This document shows, in pieces, positions 1 to 11,389 of a stretch of 53,475 nt of DNA. Each line of letters starts with the position of its first letter. The stretch's first letter is position 1. Where the stretch lies: NCBI RefSeq assembly GCF_000485595.1, contig NW_014577418.1:66751-120225 (forward strand), in the 5' to 3' direction. The notes beneath the pieces were generated by a model. That model did not search any database. It saw only the letters and a program-made list of their open reading frames with translations, and was not told the DNA's origin. The position numbers and the translations under genes were made by a program. Origin of the DNA: Priapulus caudatus (Eukaryota; Priapulida; Priapulimorpha; Priapulimorphida; Priapulidae).

Positions 1-129
1 CACATACCGATAGGAACCAAACTGACGCCTCTCTTGTATTTAAACCATATGGCTCGTCTAGCTCTGTCGAGTGGTGGGGGATGTGATAATGTCCACATTT
101 TCGTTTGTATGATTGCGTTCAACACTCAT

Positions 130-331
130 GAAAGCAGTGACACGTACACGTGCGGGCGAGCGTGTGTACGTACACGTGCGTGTGTGCGTGTGCACGTGTG
201 CACGTACACGTGCGTGCGTGCGTGCGTGTGCACGTGTGCGTGCGTGTGTGTGCACGTACACGTGCGCGTGTGCACGTACACGTGCGCGTGTGCACGTACA
301 CGTGCGTGTGTGCGTGTGCACGTACACGTCT
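130..331. repeat. Alternating purine-pyrimidine tract with repeated CACGTG boxes
   Basis: About 200 bp of almost strict purine/pyrimidine alternation (GTGCACGTACACGTGCG-like units), a Z-DNA-prone composition. The E-box palindrome CACGTG occurs about eight times. The open frames on both strands here are pure Thr/His/Val/Cys repeats and are not genes. Confidence 0.85.
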
Positions 332-359
332 GAACATCTTAGTGGCAATAATTATTTGT

Positions 360-2072
360 AGGCCTAATTGTCACACTGACTTCTCACCCTGACCTGTGTA
401 CCAATCGTAGCTTAGATCATCAACATGATCAAGTGTGTTTCCTTTTTAGTGCCATTAAACACGTTAAAGGACTTGTCAAGTTATATCTTGTGTTGCAATT
501 CTCACCGGTGTTTTAATACACTATAGTATAACCTAACCGCAGGTGTGTACGCTCTCTGAAAAGACATGAAGTGTTTTAAATCCTAAATTGTAGGGTTGAG
601 TCTAGGGTTGAGATAGTGTCATCAGACAACGGAATATAGCCCACAGTATGCCTCAGATTGCAGGAAAATGCCTTAAATATGTCAAAATATTCTGGGGGAG
701 CATGCCCCTTGACCCCTCCCTAGCGCCCGGCGCAGCCAAGGTACATTTCCATCCATGACTTGTATATGGACTATGGAACTTGGCCAAGAGTCATGATTCT
801 TCGACATATATATATGTCCTCTACTATAGGTTACTGTCGGTGAGCACAATATGATATACATATATAGCTGCTGCCCAAGGTTGTGTCACGAACTCGTGGT
901 TGCTCTAGCTGTCCTGGTTGAAGGATGATTATATGCTAGTTCAGCACGAGTTCAGATACAGAGAAACGCTTAGACAGGCTTCAGTGTTTTACAGTTTTAC
1001 GCTTTTTACAGTGATACTCAGCCGTGGAAATTAACTGCTGTAGGTCCTATTTTGATTTTGGTAATCTCTCGTCGTAGAAAGATTCTACACGTTTAAAAAA
1101 AATTCATACGTAGGCAATTATATACGCAGTTCTCATGTGAACAATGTGTCAACATGCAGGTATCGTGTACGTTCCAGCACCCTGTGAATTATCGACTGTC
1201 TGAAGGCACAGTGAGATCCGGGGCCGTTCGGTGCAAACCCTATTACTTTGTGTGCGATACATATGGTGACCGCAAATAGAGATGTGTTGGGAAAGATTAT
1301 ACCACGTGGAGCGTACTAAACGACTGGCTAAAGCTGTTACTATGTGCCCGATTTAGATTCAATGTGCGAATATAGTCACAGGCATAAGGCGTCACTAAAC
1401 CTGGTATGGGTTGTGATGAAAATACTGAGCATGTATGCAAATGCGAGTGAATGTGAAATATAATTTTGTACTCTGTCCTTGTATGAATGTACGAAAGCGG
1501 TCATTTTACAGTGGTTATACCGGCGGAATGTTGCCTGTCATATTAAATTATCATCATTCTTATCGTATAGATATAAAACTCAAGATTGTGTCGTGCATTA
1601 TATATTTATGGTGCCAGGAGTGAATAAAAACAAATGTATTTTCGCCATTCCTGATAACACCAAGCGTCTAAGCCTATAACATATTTGGCCTACTTTTGCC
1701 TAGAATTGGTAAAAATAACTATTCTAATAATACCAATATTCGAATGAAATTAACCCTAAATACATGAAGGAAACCCACGTCGTGGACCGTCTCTTATTTA
1801 TTTACCGCGTGTACTATACGTTTTGTACTGAGCATAAAGTCAGCAATCTTCGTATACTGTATATATATACTGTTATTGTATAGGCCTATACAGTCAACGG
1901 TAGGCCGATAAGGAGCCAAATTTACAACATTTATACTTCGTTGCAGGGCAAACTGCGAGCTGGTGAGCATTGATAGGCTTGACATAGAGCTGACCACGCT
2001 AAAGATCGTCCAGTGCGTCGAGACTCCAGATCTCCTCCTATAACAAGAAACGTAGCACAGCTCCCCGGGGGC
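360..2072. other. 5' flank of the FLVCR-like gene, no gene seen
   Basis: No convincing exon, RNA gene or repeat array is visible. Around 690-745 there is a short G/C-run segment (gggggagcatgcccc, then cctccctagcgcc) like remnants of mobile elements elsewhere in the window. The transcription start of the FLVCR-like gene should lie in the last few hundred bases, but no TATA box or initiator stands out. Confidence 0.4.
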
Positions 2073-5000
2073 ATGGCTAGTTATGGCAGCGGCGAGCAAG
2101 GCGAGAATGCAGAGCCGCATGGCAGCCATTGCGTGTTCGATGACAATTTGGCGACTGCTGCCGAGAGCGGTCAGGCATGTAGCGACGACGTGTCGGGGAA
2201 AGTCGACATGGTGCCGACGCGCCTTTACCGTCGCCGCTGGTTCATCCTTGCTCTCTTCTGCTTCTATTCGATGACAAACGCCATCCAGTGGATCCAATAC
2301 AGCGTCATCTCTAACGTAATCGTTGATTTCTACGGAACACGCACGACGGCCGTGGACTGGCTATCCATGATCTACATGCTCGCATACATTCCTCTAATCA
2401 TACCTGCAACTTGGCTCCTCGATAAAAAGGGTAGCTATTACATTTATATCAAGAGCATGTATGAACCCTTTTACACTAACTCTTATATCCTCAAGTGTAA
2501 TAATCATTGTATACACGTAGATATTACGCTATATATGCTCTTTACGTTATGTTCTGTATTGCGTATTGTGTGCGCGTGAATACATGTATAGTTTGCGTGC
2601 GTAAACTTGTACGTGTGTACGTATAATTTGTGTGCAATGGATGTGCTGCGGGAGCTGCGTGTACGTGTGTGCATTTATGCCTACAGGTGCCCGTGTGTGT
2701 GCGTGTGTGTGTGTGCGTGCGTGCGTGCGTGTGTGTGCGTGCGTATGTGTGTGTGTGTGCGCGCGCGCGCGTGCGTGTGTGTGTGTGTGTGTGTGACAGA
2801 GAGAGAGTGAGTGCCTATGAGAGCGTGTGTGCAACAAACTAAACAAAGCGTGGGTGCATGCGTGTTTCTTTTGCCATATTTATGGGTGTGGTCTATATTC
2901 TAACTAGACAAATGACCCTAACCAAAATACCATGGGAGGAAATGCCAGCATTAATTGGCAAAGTAGTAGCTGACTGATTTAAAATATATAACATATAGTC
3001 GGGAGTATGCAGGGGAAGATGAATAAGAGACAGTTGAAGTTAAAAACGGTGGCATAGAAAGTGTGGGAAGACAAACGGAGAGGAGGAGGGTGGTGCAAAA
3101 GGGAAGGGAAGCACATGAAGAAGCACATGGAGAAAGAAGAGAGGCAGAGAGGAGTGGGTTTGAAAAGGAGAGCTGTAGTAAGGAGAGTGGTGAGCGCTGT
3201 AAGAAAGATGCAACGTGGCTGGGAAGATGAATGGGAATGAGAGATAGGAACATAATTGAGCAAGTATTATGTTATATATGTCAGGCAGTTGTGTTAAAGC
3301 AAGGATAATGGGGCAAAAGGAGAAAAGATTGGCCAAGAGGTAAAGAAAAACATGCGGAAATGAGGTGGCTGGAAGAAGAAGAAGATGAAGAGGAGGAGGA
3401 GGAGGATGAGGAGGAGGATGAGTAGGATGGGATAAAGAAAAAAACAAAGGGTGATCGGAGAATTGTAAGAAATCGTACATGCCTTCCTGCCTCAATTCAT
3501 TATCCATTATCTCGCCTTCCTCGTGTGATTCCCCATCTACTCTATCCCATTCAGGCATTCTTCCTATCCTCTCACTCTCCCACCTCTGCACTGTCATCTA
3601 TAATCTTCCTAAATACATGCTGTTCTCTCTTCTTTAAATTCATTCACTCATGTTCCGTCCATCTTTTCTAATCCCCGCCTCATCTCAACATGTTTTTCTT
3701 CCTAATCTTGCCCTGTTTTGCTTGCCTGCCTGATTTTTTAGCCTCTGCTTTTTGTCCTGGATCCATTCTATGTCTCGACGTGTTAATAGGCGCGTTCACA
3801 CTGGCGCGAATAAGCGGGATGCAAATCCCGGTTTTTGCATCGCGATCGAAATACCGAGATTATTACAAGTGTGAACGCAATAATACTCACTAATAATCGC
3901 GATCAGCATCGCGCTCCAAATCGCACTTTTGACTGCGATTATTTGGAATTAGCGCGATTATTTGCGTGTGTGAACGCTCGCGCAAATAATCCCGGTATTT
4001 TCTATCTCATCATTCCAAGCGAGTGAGCAGTGAGCATGCGCAGTGAGCATCATTCCGGCAGTGAGCATGCGCAGTTCGATTAATAGAATTATCCTGCTCG
4101 GCGATTAGCGCGATTATTTGCCTGTGTGAACAACGACACAATTATCTCGGTATTTCATCACGATTAGCATCACGGTTTTTCTTGTGTGTGAACACGCCTA
4201 TTGTCATGTAAAAATTATCCTTGTAATTCTATCAGGTCTGCGTTTTGCGGTAACGCTTGGAGCTCTAGGCAACGCCACAGGTGCATGGCTCAAGTGTGCC
4301 TCCGTTGCTCCGGACCGCTTTTGGGTGACAATGCTAGGGCAGACCATCTGTGCAATCTCACAATTGTTTGTGCTTGGAATTCCTGCTAACCTAGCGGCAG
4401 TGTGGTTTGGGCCCAATGAGGTGTCCACGGCGTGTTCTATAGGGGTTTTTGGGAATCAGGTGAGTCGGTGTTATCACTGCTGTAGTTTGTTGACCAGAGT
4501 GTTGTACTGTATCTACAGACGAGTTCGTAACTGTAACTATGTTTGGTAACGTCATATGGTACCTATATGTACATTGGACAGTAGGTTATGTGTGTGTCAA
4601 TGAATGATTCATTCTACCTTTTTTATGCGTTTCCACAAAAATAGGTTGGTATAGCACTGGGATTTGCACTTCCGCCTATAATTGTCCCCAACAATAAAGA
4701 GACGATTGCAACAAATCTCAGCTACATGTTTTATGGAATGGCTGCTATTACTACTGTGATTTTTTTCGCAATACTTCTAGGTATGTCTCTTATACCTTTT
4801 TATAGTCATATAAAAACCGATCAACTACACTGTCTTATAGTGTTCTTCTCATTTGCTCTACTACTATCACATTGAGCTCATACTACTATTATAAGTACAC
4901 ATGCTATAGGTTGTACTGTTTTTCAGTGTTTAAGGCTGCACCACCAGTACCTCCAAGTCATGCTCAGCTCAATCTCGAGGGTGCAAGGACATGGAATTAT

Positions 5001-8000
5001 TTCGAGTCCTTAAAGAACCTGTTTTCACATATTGGATTCATCCTGCTCGTCATTGCGTATGGTATGATACATCTACATCTTATTTGAATTTGAATTTCAG
5101 TGGACGTAGCAACCTCACTCGAGCAATATTACAATTAAAATTTTGCACAAGGGAGAGATAGTGATCCGCTAGGGGACGGCTCTGATTGGCTAATTTTGTC
5201 TCTTATTTAATTTTATTATTTTTGGCTAATTTTGTTTTATTTTAGAATTAGGGTTAGGATTAGGGTTAGGGTTAGAGTTAGGATTAGGGTTAGGGTTAGG
5301 GATAACTGATTTCTGCAGCTACAATACACTAATAAAGCGCCATCTCGCGGATCACTATCTCTCCCCTGAGACCTACTATTACAATTATATTTGTTGCAAT
5401 TGCATTTGATGTCTGCCATGTCGTGTTTCAGGCATCAACGCGGGTTCCTTCTATGCTATCTCAACACTGCTCAATCAAATAGTGCTCACCTGGTTCCCGG
5501 TATGTTTACCTGCACGCTTAGGCAAAGTGATTTACCTTGTAGTTGGACATAAGCAAACATTGCGGTTAATGATCCATATTTGTTTCTGGATCCACGCTTG
5601 TATTTATCTGCTATTGCCAATGGTCTGCTATGGTTGGCATATCTGCTATTGCCATGGCTATGCCATGGCCACACCATTGCATAGCCATTGCCATGGCCAC
5701 TGCTATTGCCAATGTTCTGCTATGGTGGTGCAATTGTTGCCAATGCTATTGCCAATGGTCTATCTGCTATTGCCAATGGTCTGTATTGTAGCACAGGTCA
5801 TGATTTGCATTTTCATGACAAAATTACATGTTAGGCCTATTCATTGTGCATTAAAAAAGCTCTGTTTCACACCTTCATGAATTCGCCTTCATGCTTTCAC
5901 CTTCACCTTCATGAATCTCACCTTCATCAATCACTGTTCATGAATTAATTTATCATATAAAGCCCGGCGCACACGTGAGTAATTTTCCTCAAGTAAAATT
6001 ATGCATGCGTCAAAATACTCACGCGAAATATTTTCAGCGTCCGCCGCACACGTGAGTAAAATTACTCAAGGTATAAGTGGTAATGCAGATCACGTGACTG
6101 TGCGCAGCCAATACTGGGCGCACAATGGTTCAAGCGCATGTGAGTACCAGTGTTGAGTAAATTTACGCAGCTAGCGTGCACACGTTGAGTATTTTGACGC
6201 ATCAGTCAAACATTATCAAACATGTTTGATATTGAGTTTCTTGGTGGGATTACCAACGTGCCATGTTTGTAGTTGAAAACTTAGTAGAAATTCATTCTTT
6301 AAAATATTACGTAAGAGCGAATTTTTGTTTCATATCACGAGTTTATTGGTCATAACTTACTAATTATGTATGGACGAATTTATGTAACCAGGGTTATTGT
6401 AACTTGGGCTATTGGTGTATGTTCTTGTAATTAAAATGCAATTTCAGTCATTGTATATTGAAGTATCTATCAAAAGTAACATGTGAGACATTTATTATAA
6501 CTTTGTTAATATTTTGTAATAATGCAGGACGCAGAGAGAAGTGTTGGAATGATAGGACTGACAATCGTACTGGCAGGCCTGTTAGGCTCAGTCATTAGTG
6601 GAATCATTCTGGATCGGACACGCAAATTCAGGTACTTATCTCATCTCTGACTGTGTTTTTCCTGCTTCGTTCTGTGTGAAAAGGCATAACAGACATTGTA
6701 GAGGTCCTATATTGGCTACTATATGCTTGATGGAATGGGTGCAGGAAAATATACTTGATGTGGTGTGCAATATAGATGTGTTATTGAAAAAGATGTATTT
6801 ACTGAAAAGTTATGTTCGGTGTTGATCACAACTATAAAATTCCTAAAATTAGAGGCTTTAATATCAAGCGTTTAATATCAGGCTTTAAAATAGAGGCTTT
6901 ATTATCTCTACCAATAGACCTAGCTCGATAATCATCTGTTTTCTTCATCATGCATACTATCGCTCATAGGGTCTATGAGGGTACTGCCGGAACGTAGCCT
7001 GGGTACGGTGCGGTATACCGGAACGTACCCTGGTAACTATTTGATATGGTTAGGGTTAGGGTTAGGGAGTAGGCGTAGACGACTCCCTAGACTCGTTAGT
7101 GGAGTAGGCGAGGTACGGTCCGACATATTAGATAGTACCAGGGTACGTTCTTGTATACCGGACCGTACCCAGGGTACGTTCCGGCAATACCTTGGGGGAC
7201 ATAGACCCTCTCAGCCATACTATCAGTAGTGAATAATAATAGAATATTTCTATTATTATTCACTCCGGATACTATTCATGGAAGTCCATCACTATATTTG
7301 TCCTGGCTGATGTAATTCCAGCCAGGGTGGTGAAGATAGTCTATTCTTAGCAGTTTGGCTGGACATTGCCATTTAGCCGTACATCTGCGTTGCCGCTATT
7401 ATACTGTTGTCACAGATTTCATCACAATGCAGTCTGTAAATCCTCTAGTGATTACAAATGTATGTGAAAAGCTATAGCTTTGCGCACGAGTCAGAATGAC
7501 ATATATTATACAATATCAGGATCAATATCATCTTGTATTTTCATTTTTGTCTTTGTATATTTAACTTATTTTAATATTATGTTTATTATTTACTCCTGCT
7601 AAAACGTAGGAAATTGGTATATAATGATATTTGAATATTAAAAAAAAAAATTACAATGGATATCAGATTCTTTTACCAGACTTTTGTGTATTTGTGAGTG
7701 AATGCATGTGTGGATGTCTAAATTACTAATTTTCTTTCAGATTAACAACTCTGGTCATTTACATATGCAGTTTTTGTGGTATGATTGCCTTCACATTTGT
7801 CTTGAACCTGGGAAATATATCAATTGTTTACCTATGTGCAGGATCATTAGGGTGAGTTTATAAAAATATTTTCCTTAGCAGTTTTTGTGTAACCATTCGT
7901 TAGTTCTCAAACCGATGATAGGTCCATGTGATTTCAGGAACTTTTGATAAAGGAAAAAATCCAATACTTTTTAATAGTCTTTGTAAATATGATGTACTGT

Positions 8001-10371
8001 GTTTATGTTACATTCGATTAAATAATTCTTCATATGTGTGTGCATGCGTGCGTGAGTGCGTGAATGAATATGCATGTATGTGTTCCATATGTAGTAATCA
8101 CAAGTATTATGGATCCTTGAAAATAATGTTGTGATTGAAATTATCATATGAAGTATGAAGTTCCTGATAGCATATATAGCTGCTTATATTATGAACTATA
8201 AGATCACATTTTGCTTGCAGATTTTTCATGACTGGATTCCTGCCCGTTGGGTTTGAGTTTGCAGCAGAAATTACATACCCTGAGTCAGAGGCAACATCTT
8301 CTGGTGTAGTTAATGCCTCAGCACAGGTACTTATATGGGAAAAATATGGAAAATGCATTGTTGAACAGCAAAAGCAAGCTCTCTATAGTTATACATTTTT
8401 TCCAAAAAATGCAATTAAAATTCAACGGCTAACCCTACCAACTATTAAAAACGGGCTACCAAACAAAAAATGAGAACTCTCAGTAGTTGTTTACCTAATA
8501 CCCTGTGCAGACTGCAAAATTTTATTCTATACCAAACTAGTCTGATCCAGGCCTGGGCCAGTTGTGTGCTAAATCAGAGCGTACACATACACAATGCTCA
8601 ATCAGGTCAGGCTTAGCACATCACTTCTTACAGCACAGGCAATGCAATACGGAATAATGCAGCGTGTGGCCCACCTCAATTTTGGGGGTTAACTTAGTCC
8701 AGACCAGCATGTCTTTAGTTTAGGATAGTGCATGCATATACATACACACTGTGAATATTTAGTTTAGGCCTGGCCCAGTCTAGTTTGATCAGGTTCTTGC
8801 AGTGCAGTGTAGTCGGTTACTGACAACGGGGTATAATATCATGTTAATGTCATTCTATGCCATTGCAGGTGTTTGGGATTATATTTACAACATGTATAGG
8901 AAAGCTGATCACAGATGTAAGTGTGCTTTCCGGCAACTTATTTCTCTGCATAGCTCTGCTGGGAGGTGTCTTTGTTACATGTAAGTATGTATAATATTGG
9001 TCACAAAGTATTGCAGTGTATAATATAATCATTCCTCACCAACACTGGCCCAGTGCCTCTTCATCGAGGAGAATATTTTCCTTGGTGTTCCTTAAATTTG
9101 TCATGGTTCTGTAAAATTTCTGATGAAACCAAAGGCAACACCTGCTGTGCCTTAAAAATTTCAAGTTGACCCCTACAATACAATTACATAGGCATTGGTG
9201 TAGTTACAATAAAACATTGCATAAACGTGTAATCGGCACCACAGTCACTTCAAAAACTGCTTGCTTGTGTGTGTATTGCATTGGCACAATTTTCATGTGC
9301 AAACCTTCTACTAGAGTTAGTTATATTTATTGATGAAGTAGTATCTGATACATGCACAATTTAGAATCAACAGTATATTATAATATAGAAGATGGCAATT
9401 CCGTTGTTGATTGTATTGTTGATGAAAAAATTCATATGATTTTATATTCTAGGGTTTATAAAAGAAGACCTTAAGCGACAAAAAGCAGGGAAAATGAACG
9501 CTGAGCAGGTACAGTATATATATATATACACGCGCACACGCACACACACACACACACACACACGCACACACACACATATATATCAGAAGTAAATAATCAC
9601 AGAGGAGTCTGACACGAATTTTCCAGGGTTTTTACCGTTTTCTACTAACATGCCAAAAAACTTTGAGTCAACACCGTGTTTGAATATAATTTACAGTCAT
9701 ACGGCAGTAAATGGCTATAAACTGATTCCAGTGCAAGATACGTGAATAATAAAGATACGAAATAAGCTTATTATACGATTTAGCACAGTTATTATAACAT
9801 CCAAATGACATCTTGTTCACATGCACACAGTGGTTGGCATTAACAATGGCAGGTAAGGTGAGCTAACTGATATATGTCCAAACCACGATTTCAGTGAGAG
9901 ATACCGTTGATGAATATGGTCCCGTACGTTCTAGCTCTAATTTGCGATAAATAGGCATTTACAGTTACATTTTACTCTCATGTTGCCAGAATTGTAGATA
10001 ACCAGAAGTGATAAATATTTAGGCCTACTGAAGAAAACTATCAAAAAGTTTATTTTATTATATACGAACTTATGTAACTAATCATTTGGATAATTCGGGT
10101 TGCTGATAAAAACAGAGCCTGTCTTCCACCAGCTAACACAGAAAAATTCAATTTGCTGGCAAGAATGTTAAATGGACAAACGGAAACATACGAACAAGAG
10201 GCCATTGTGGCAGGAGTGAAATCTAATAATTTTCTGCACATCAGATGTTTTGGTCTTGGAATATTTCTTACTAATCTATACGTATTCTTTGTATATTTTT
10301 TTCAGATGCAGGAAATTGAAAAGGAACCACTAGATCAGAATAATGCATCGTACGATGTTATGTTTACGTAG
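2073..10371 (+). CDS. FLVCR-family major facilitator transporter (SLC49), 11 exons
   Basis: Multipass plasma-membrane transporter of the SLC49/FLVCR family; characterised animal members move choline/ethanolamine and have been linked to haem. Exons: 2073-2430, 4236-4459, 4645-4780, 4927-5061, 5432-5499, 6528-6631, 7741-7851, 8221-8326, 8869-8980, 9453-9508, 10306-10371. All have GT/AG borders and compatible phases, giving 491 residues, near the usual 520-560. Diagnostic segments are [19 protein letters not shown] (TM1), [43 protein letters not shown], and [20 protein letters not shown] followed by [15 protein letters not shown]. The N-terminus is acidic and cytosolic, and a short tail follows TM12. 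The ATG at 2073 has G at -3 and +4; the frame extends 20 codons upstream but only to a GTG. No frameshift or stop is seen, so it looks functional. Substrate is inferred from family only. Confidence 0.95.
2691..2795. repeat. (TG)n/(CG)n microsatellite in FLVCR-like intron 1
   Basis: GTGTGTGCG-type alternating dinucleotide run with a pure CG segment near 2759-2770. Cys/Val open frames over it are artefacts. Confidence 0.85.
2990..3780. repeat. Strand-asymmetric purine block followed by pyrimidine block
   Basis: Within intron 1, about 2990-3470 is strongly purine-rich on the + strand (GAAGAAGAGGAGGAGG runs around 3370-3425). About 3475-3780 switches to pyrimidine-rich (CTCTCCCACCTC runs). The long minus-strand Ser/Leu/Pro frames here follow from composition. 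It may form triplex or weak foldback DNA. Confidence 0.6.
3789..4198. mobile_element. MITE with GGCGYGTTCACAC inverted ends, TA-flanked
   Basis: The left end GGCGCGTTCACAC and the right end GTGTGAACACGCC are inverted copies, each bordered by TA (3787-3788 and 4199-4200). The interior has several sub-copies of gtgtgaacg and gcgattattTG in both orientations. There is no coding capacity. It lies in intron 1 and ends only 37 bases before exon 2. The superfamily is uncertain: the TTCACAC end resembles PIF/Harbinger, the TA flank resembles Tc1/mariner. Confidence 0.7.
5151..5365. mobile_element. 215-bp MITE with TTAGGG-repeat core (intron 4)
   Basis: Perfect 19-bp terminal inverted repeats GGGAGAGATAGTGATCCGC (5151-5169) and its complement (5347-5365). 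The core at 5246-5302 is a degenerate telomere-like array (TTAGGG with GTTAGAG and GGATTAGG variants). No coding capacity. Similar short segments (attacaatta) lie outside both ends, but no clear target duplication is seen. Confidence 0.75.
5600..5782. repeat. CTATTGCCAATGG minisatellite in intron 5
   Basis: Irregular tandem copies of tgctattgccaatggtctg and catggctatgcc variants. The 132-residue + strand frame here is repeat-derived. Confidence 0.7.
5963..6209. mobile_element. Inverted-repeat element built on ACACGTGAGTA motifs (intron 5)
   Basis: Copies of GCGCACACGTGAGTA near 5965 and 6047 face ACACGTTGAGTATTTTGACG near 6180. TGCGTCAAAATACTC (around 6006) has its complement near 6187. This layout suits a MITE about 250 bp long; exact ends and target duplication are not resolved. 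Confidence 0.5.
6969..7208. mobile_element. 240-bp foldback element with TTAGGG core (intron 6)
   Basis: Arms of about 75 bp (6969-7045 and 7132-7208) are imperfect inverted copies. They start with GGGTCTATG and carry TGCCGGAACGTA, CCTGGGTACGGT and GGTATACC. The centre near 7048-7066 holds ggttagggttagggttaggg. No open frame. It is unrelated in sequence to the element at 5151-5365 apart from the telomere-like core. Confidence 0.75.
9519..9585. repeat. (TA)n(CA)n microsatellite in intron 10
   Basis: TATATATATACACGCGCACACG followed by an (AC)n run and a short (TA)n. A lone half-site TATATCAGAAGTAAATAATC follows directly, resembling one arm of the small palindromes elsewhere in the window. Confidence 0.8.
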
Positions 10372-11030
10372 TCGTAAGGTGTACTGGTGTGTTGGTGTTT
10401 ACTTATTTACCATCCTCAAGAGCGTGCTTCCTATGTAGGTAAATTGCTTGCGTTACATGATAAGATGTTTATATGCCTATACGTCTGGCCATGTACCGTT
10501 TAAAACATTTATTTTTTGTAATGTAATAGTGGTCTATAGTTGATTGATTATACTGTGAGCATTATAATATATTGTCCATTGCCTAGTGGAGACTATTCTG
10601 TGTTGTAACTTGTATGATATCAAAAGTTAATAATAGAGATATTATTTGCTCTTGATGATATGAGTGTAAAAGTCATAAAAGTGCTTTCATGTAACCATTT
10701 CCAAAGGCTCAGCTGCGAACTTAACTCACTAGATTTGCCAAAACACTGTAAAAACCAGTTTTTGAATGCGAGGTTCTATAGTGAAATCAATATACTTTAA
10801 GATCATTCAATCATCACTTCGCTAATACCCCTTTTACACCATGGTCCCGATCTCACTACGCTCGTACTACGCTCTAAGAGCGTGGTGGAAACGTGTAGAA
10901 CGCAGTATGAACGTATATAGAGGGTGATGCTCCATTAGGAGCGTTCCCAACTTTAATGTCATTAATGTCGTGATATAAAAGAGATATAAAGGGGGGTGGA
11001 TCGATATCAATTAGATATCAAGGGGGGGTT
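10372..11030. other. 3' flank of the FLVCR-like gene with a Harbinger-like end fragment
   Basis: The 3' UTR should begin here, but no canonical AATAAA is seen. At 10826-10922 a segment of about 97 bp (acaccatggtcccgatctc, then ctacgctcgtactacgctc) is nearly identical to the left end of the element at 16904-18110. It is an isolated end of the same family. Confidence 0.65.
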
Positions 11031-11040
11031 NNNNNNNNNN
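11031..11040. other. Assembly gap (10 N)
   Basis: Ten N bases directly after a G-run (aagggggggtt). Ten is probably a placeholder, so the true distance is unknown. Confidence 0.99.
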
Positions 11041-11389
11041 CGTGTGCACATCAGGGCCCAGCATAGTCGCAGAGTCAGTGTAACGGTTCATATAAATATA
11101 ATATGCCACCTCATAACCCCGTGTAGAATATTCGTGCATGTAGAAAGTAGTGAATATTTGTGCACCTGAATATAATGCAAGGGGCTGTAATGAAGAATGA
11201 TAACAAATTGATATAGATCGATCAGCATTACAATTCGGATTATAATTAAAATGGTTTGCAATTTATATAGAGAAGAAGGAATGTGCTTCGTTGTGGGTGA
11301 TAGAAACAAGAAAAAAACATTGCAGCGAATTGGTCTCATCGAAGTATTATTCACAAAATAATTACTATATGGTACTATTTTATCATATT

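Noticed and set aside
34-392. Overlapping frames on both strands at the window start
   Set aside because: Alternating purine-pyrimidine repeat without stops; low complexity in every frame.
2013-2072. 20 extra N-terminal residues for the FLVCR-like protein
   Set aside because: The frame is open but begins with GTG at 2013; the first ATG is 2073 with a good start context.
3040-3597. 185-residue minus-strand frame rich in Ser/Pro/Leu
   Set aside because: It follows from polypurine/polypyrimidine composition in an intron; no domain or splice context.
5482-5880. 132-residue + strand frame
   Set aside because: Lies mostly in intron 5 over the CTATTGCCAATGG minisatellite; the real exon ends at 5499.
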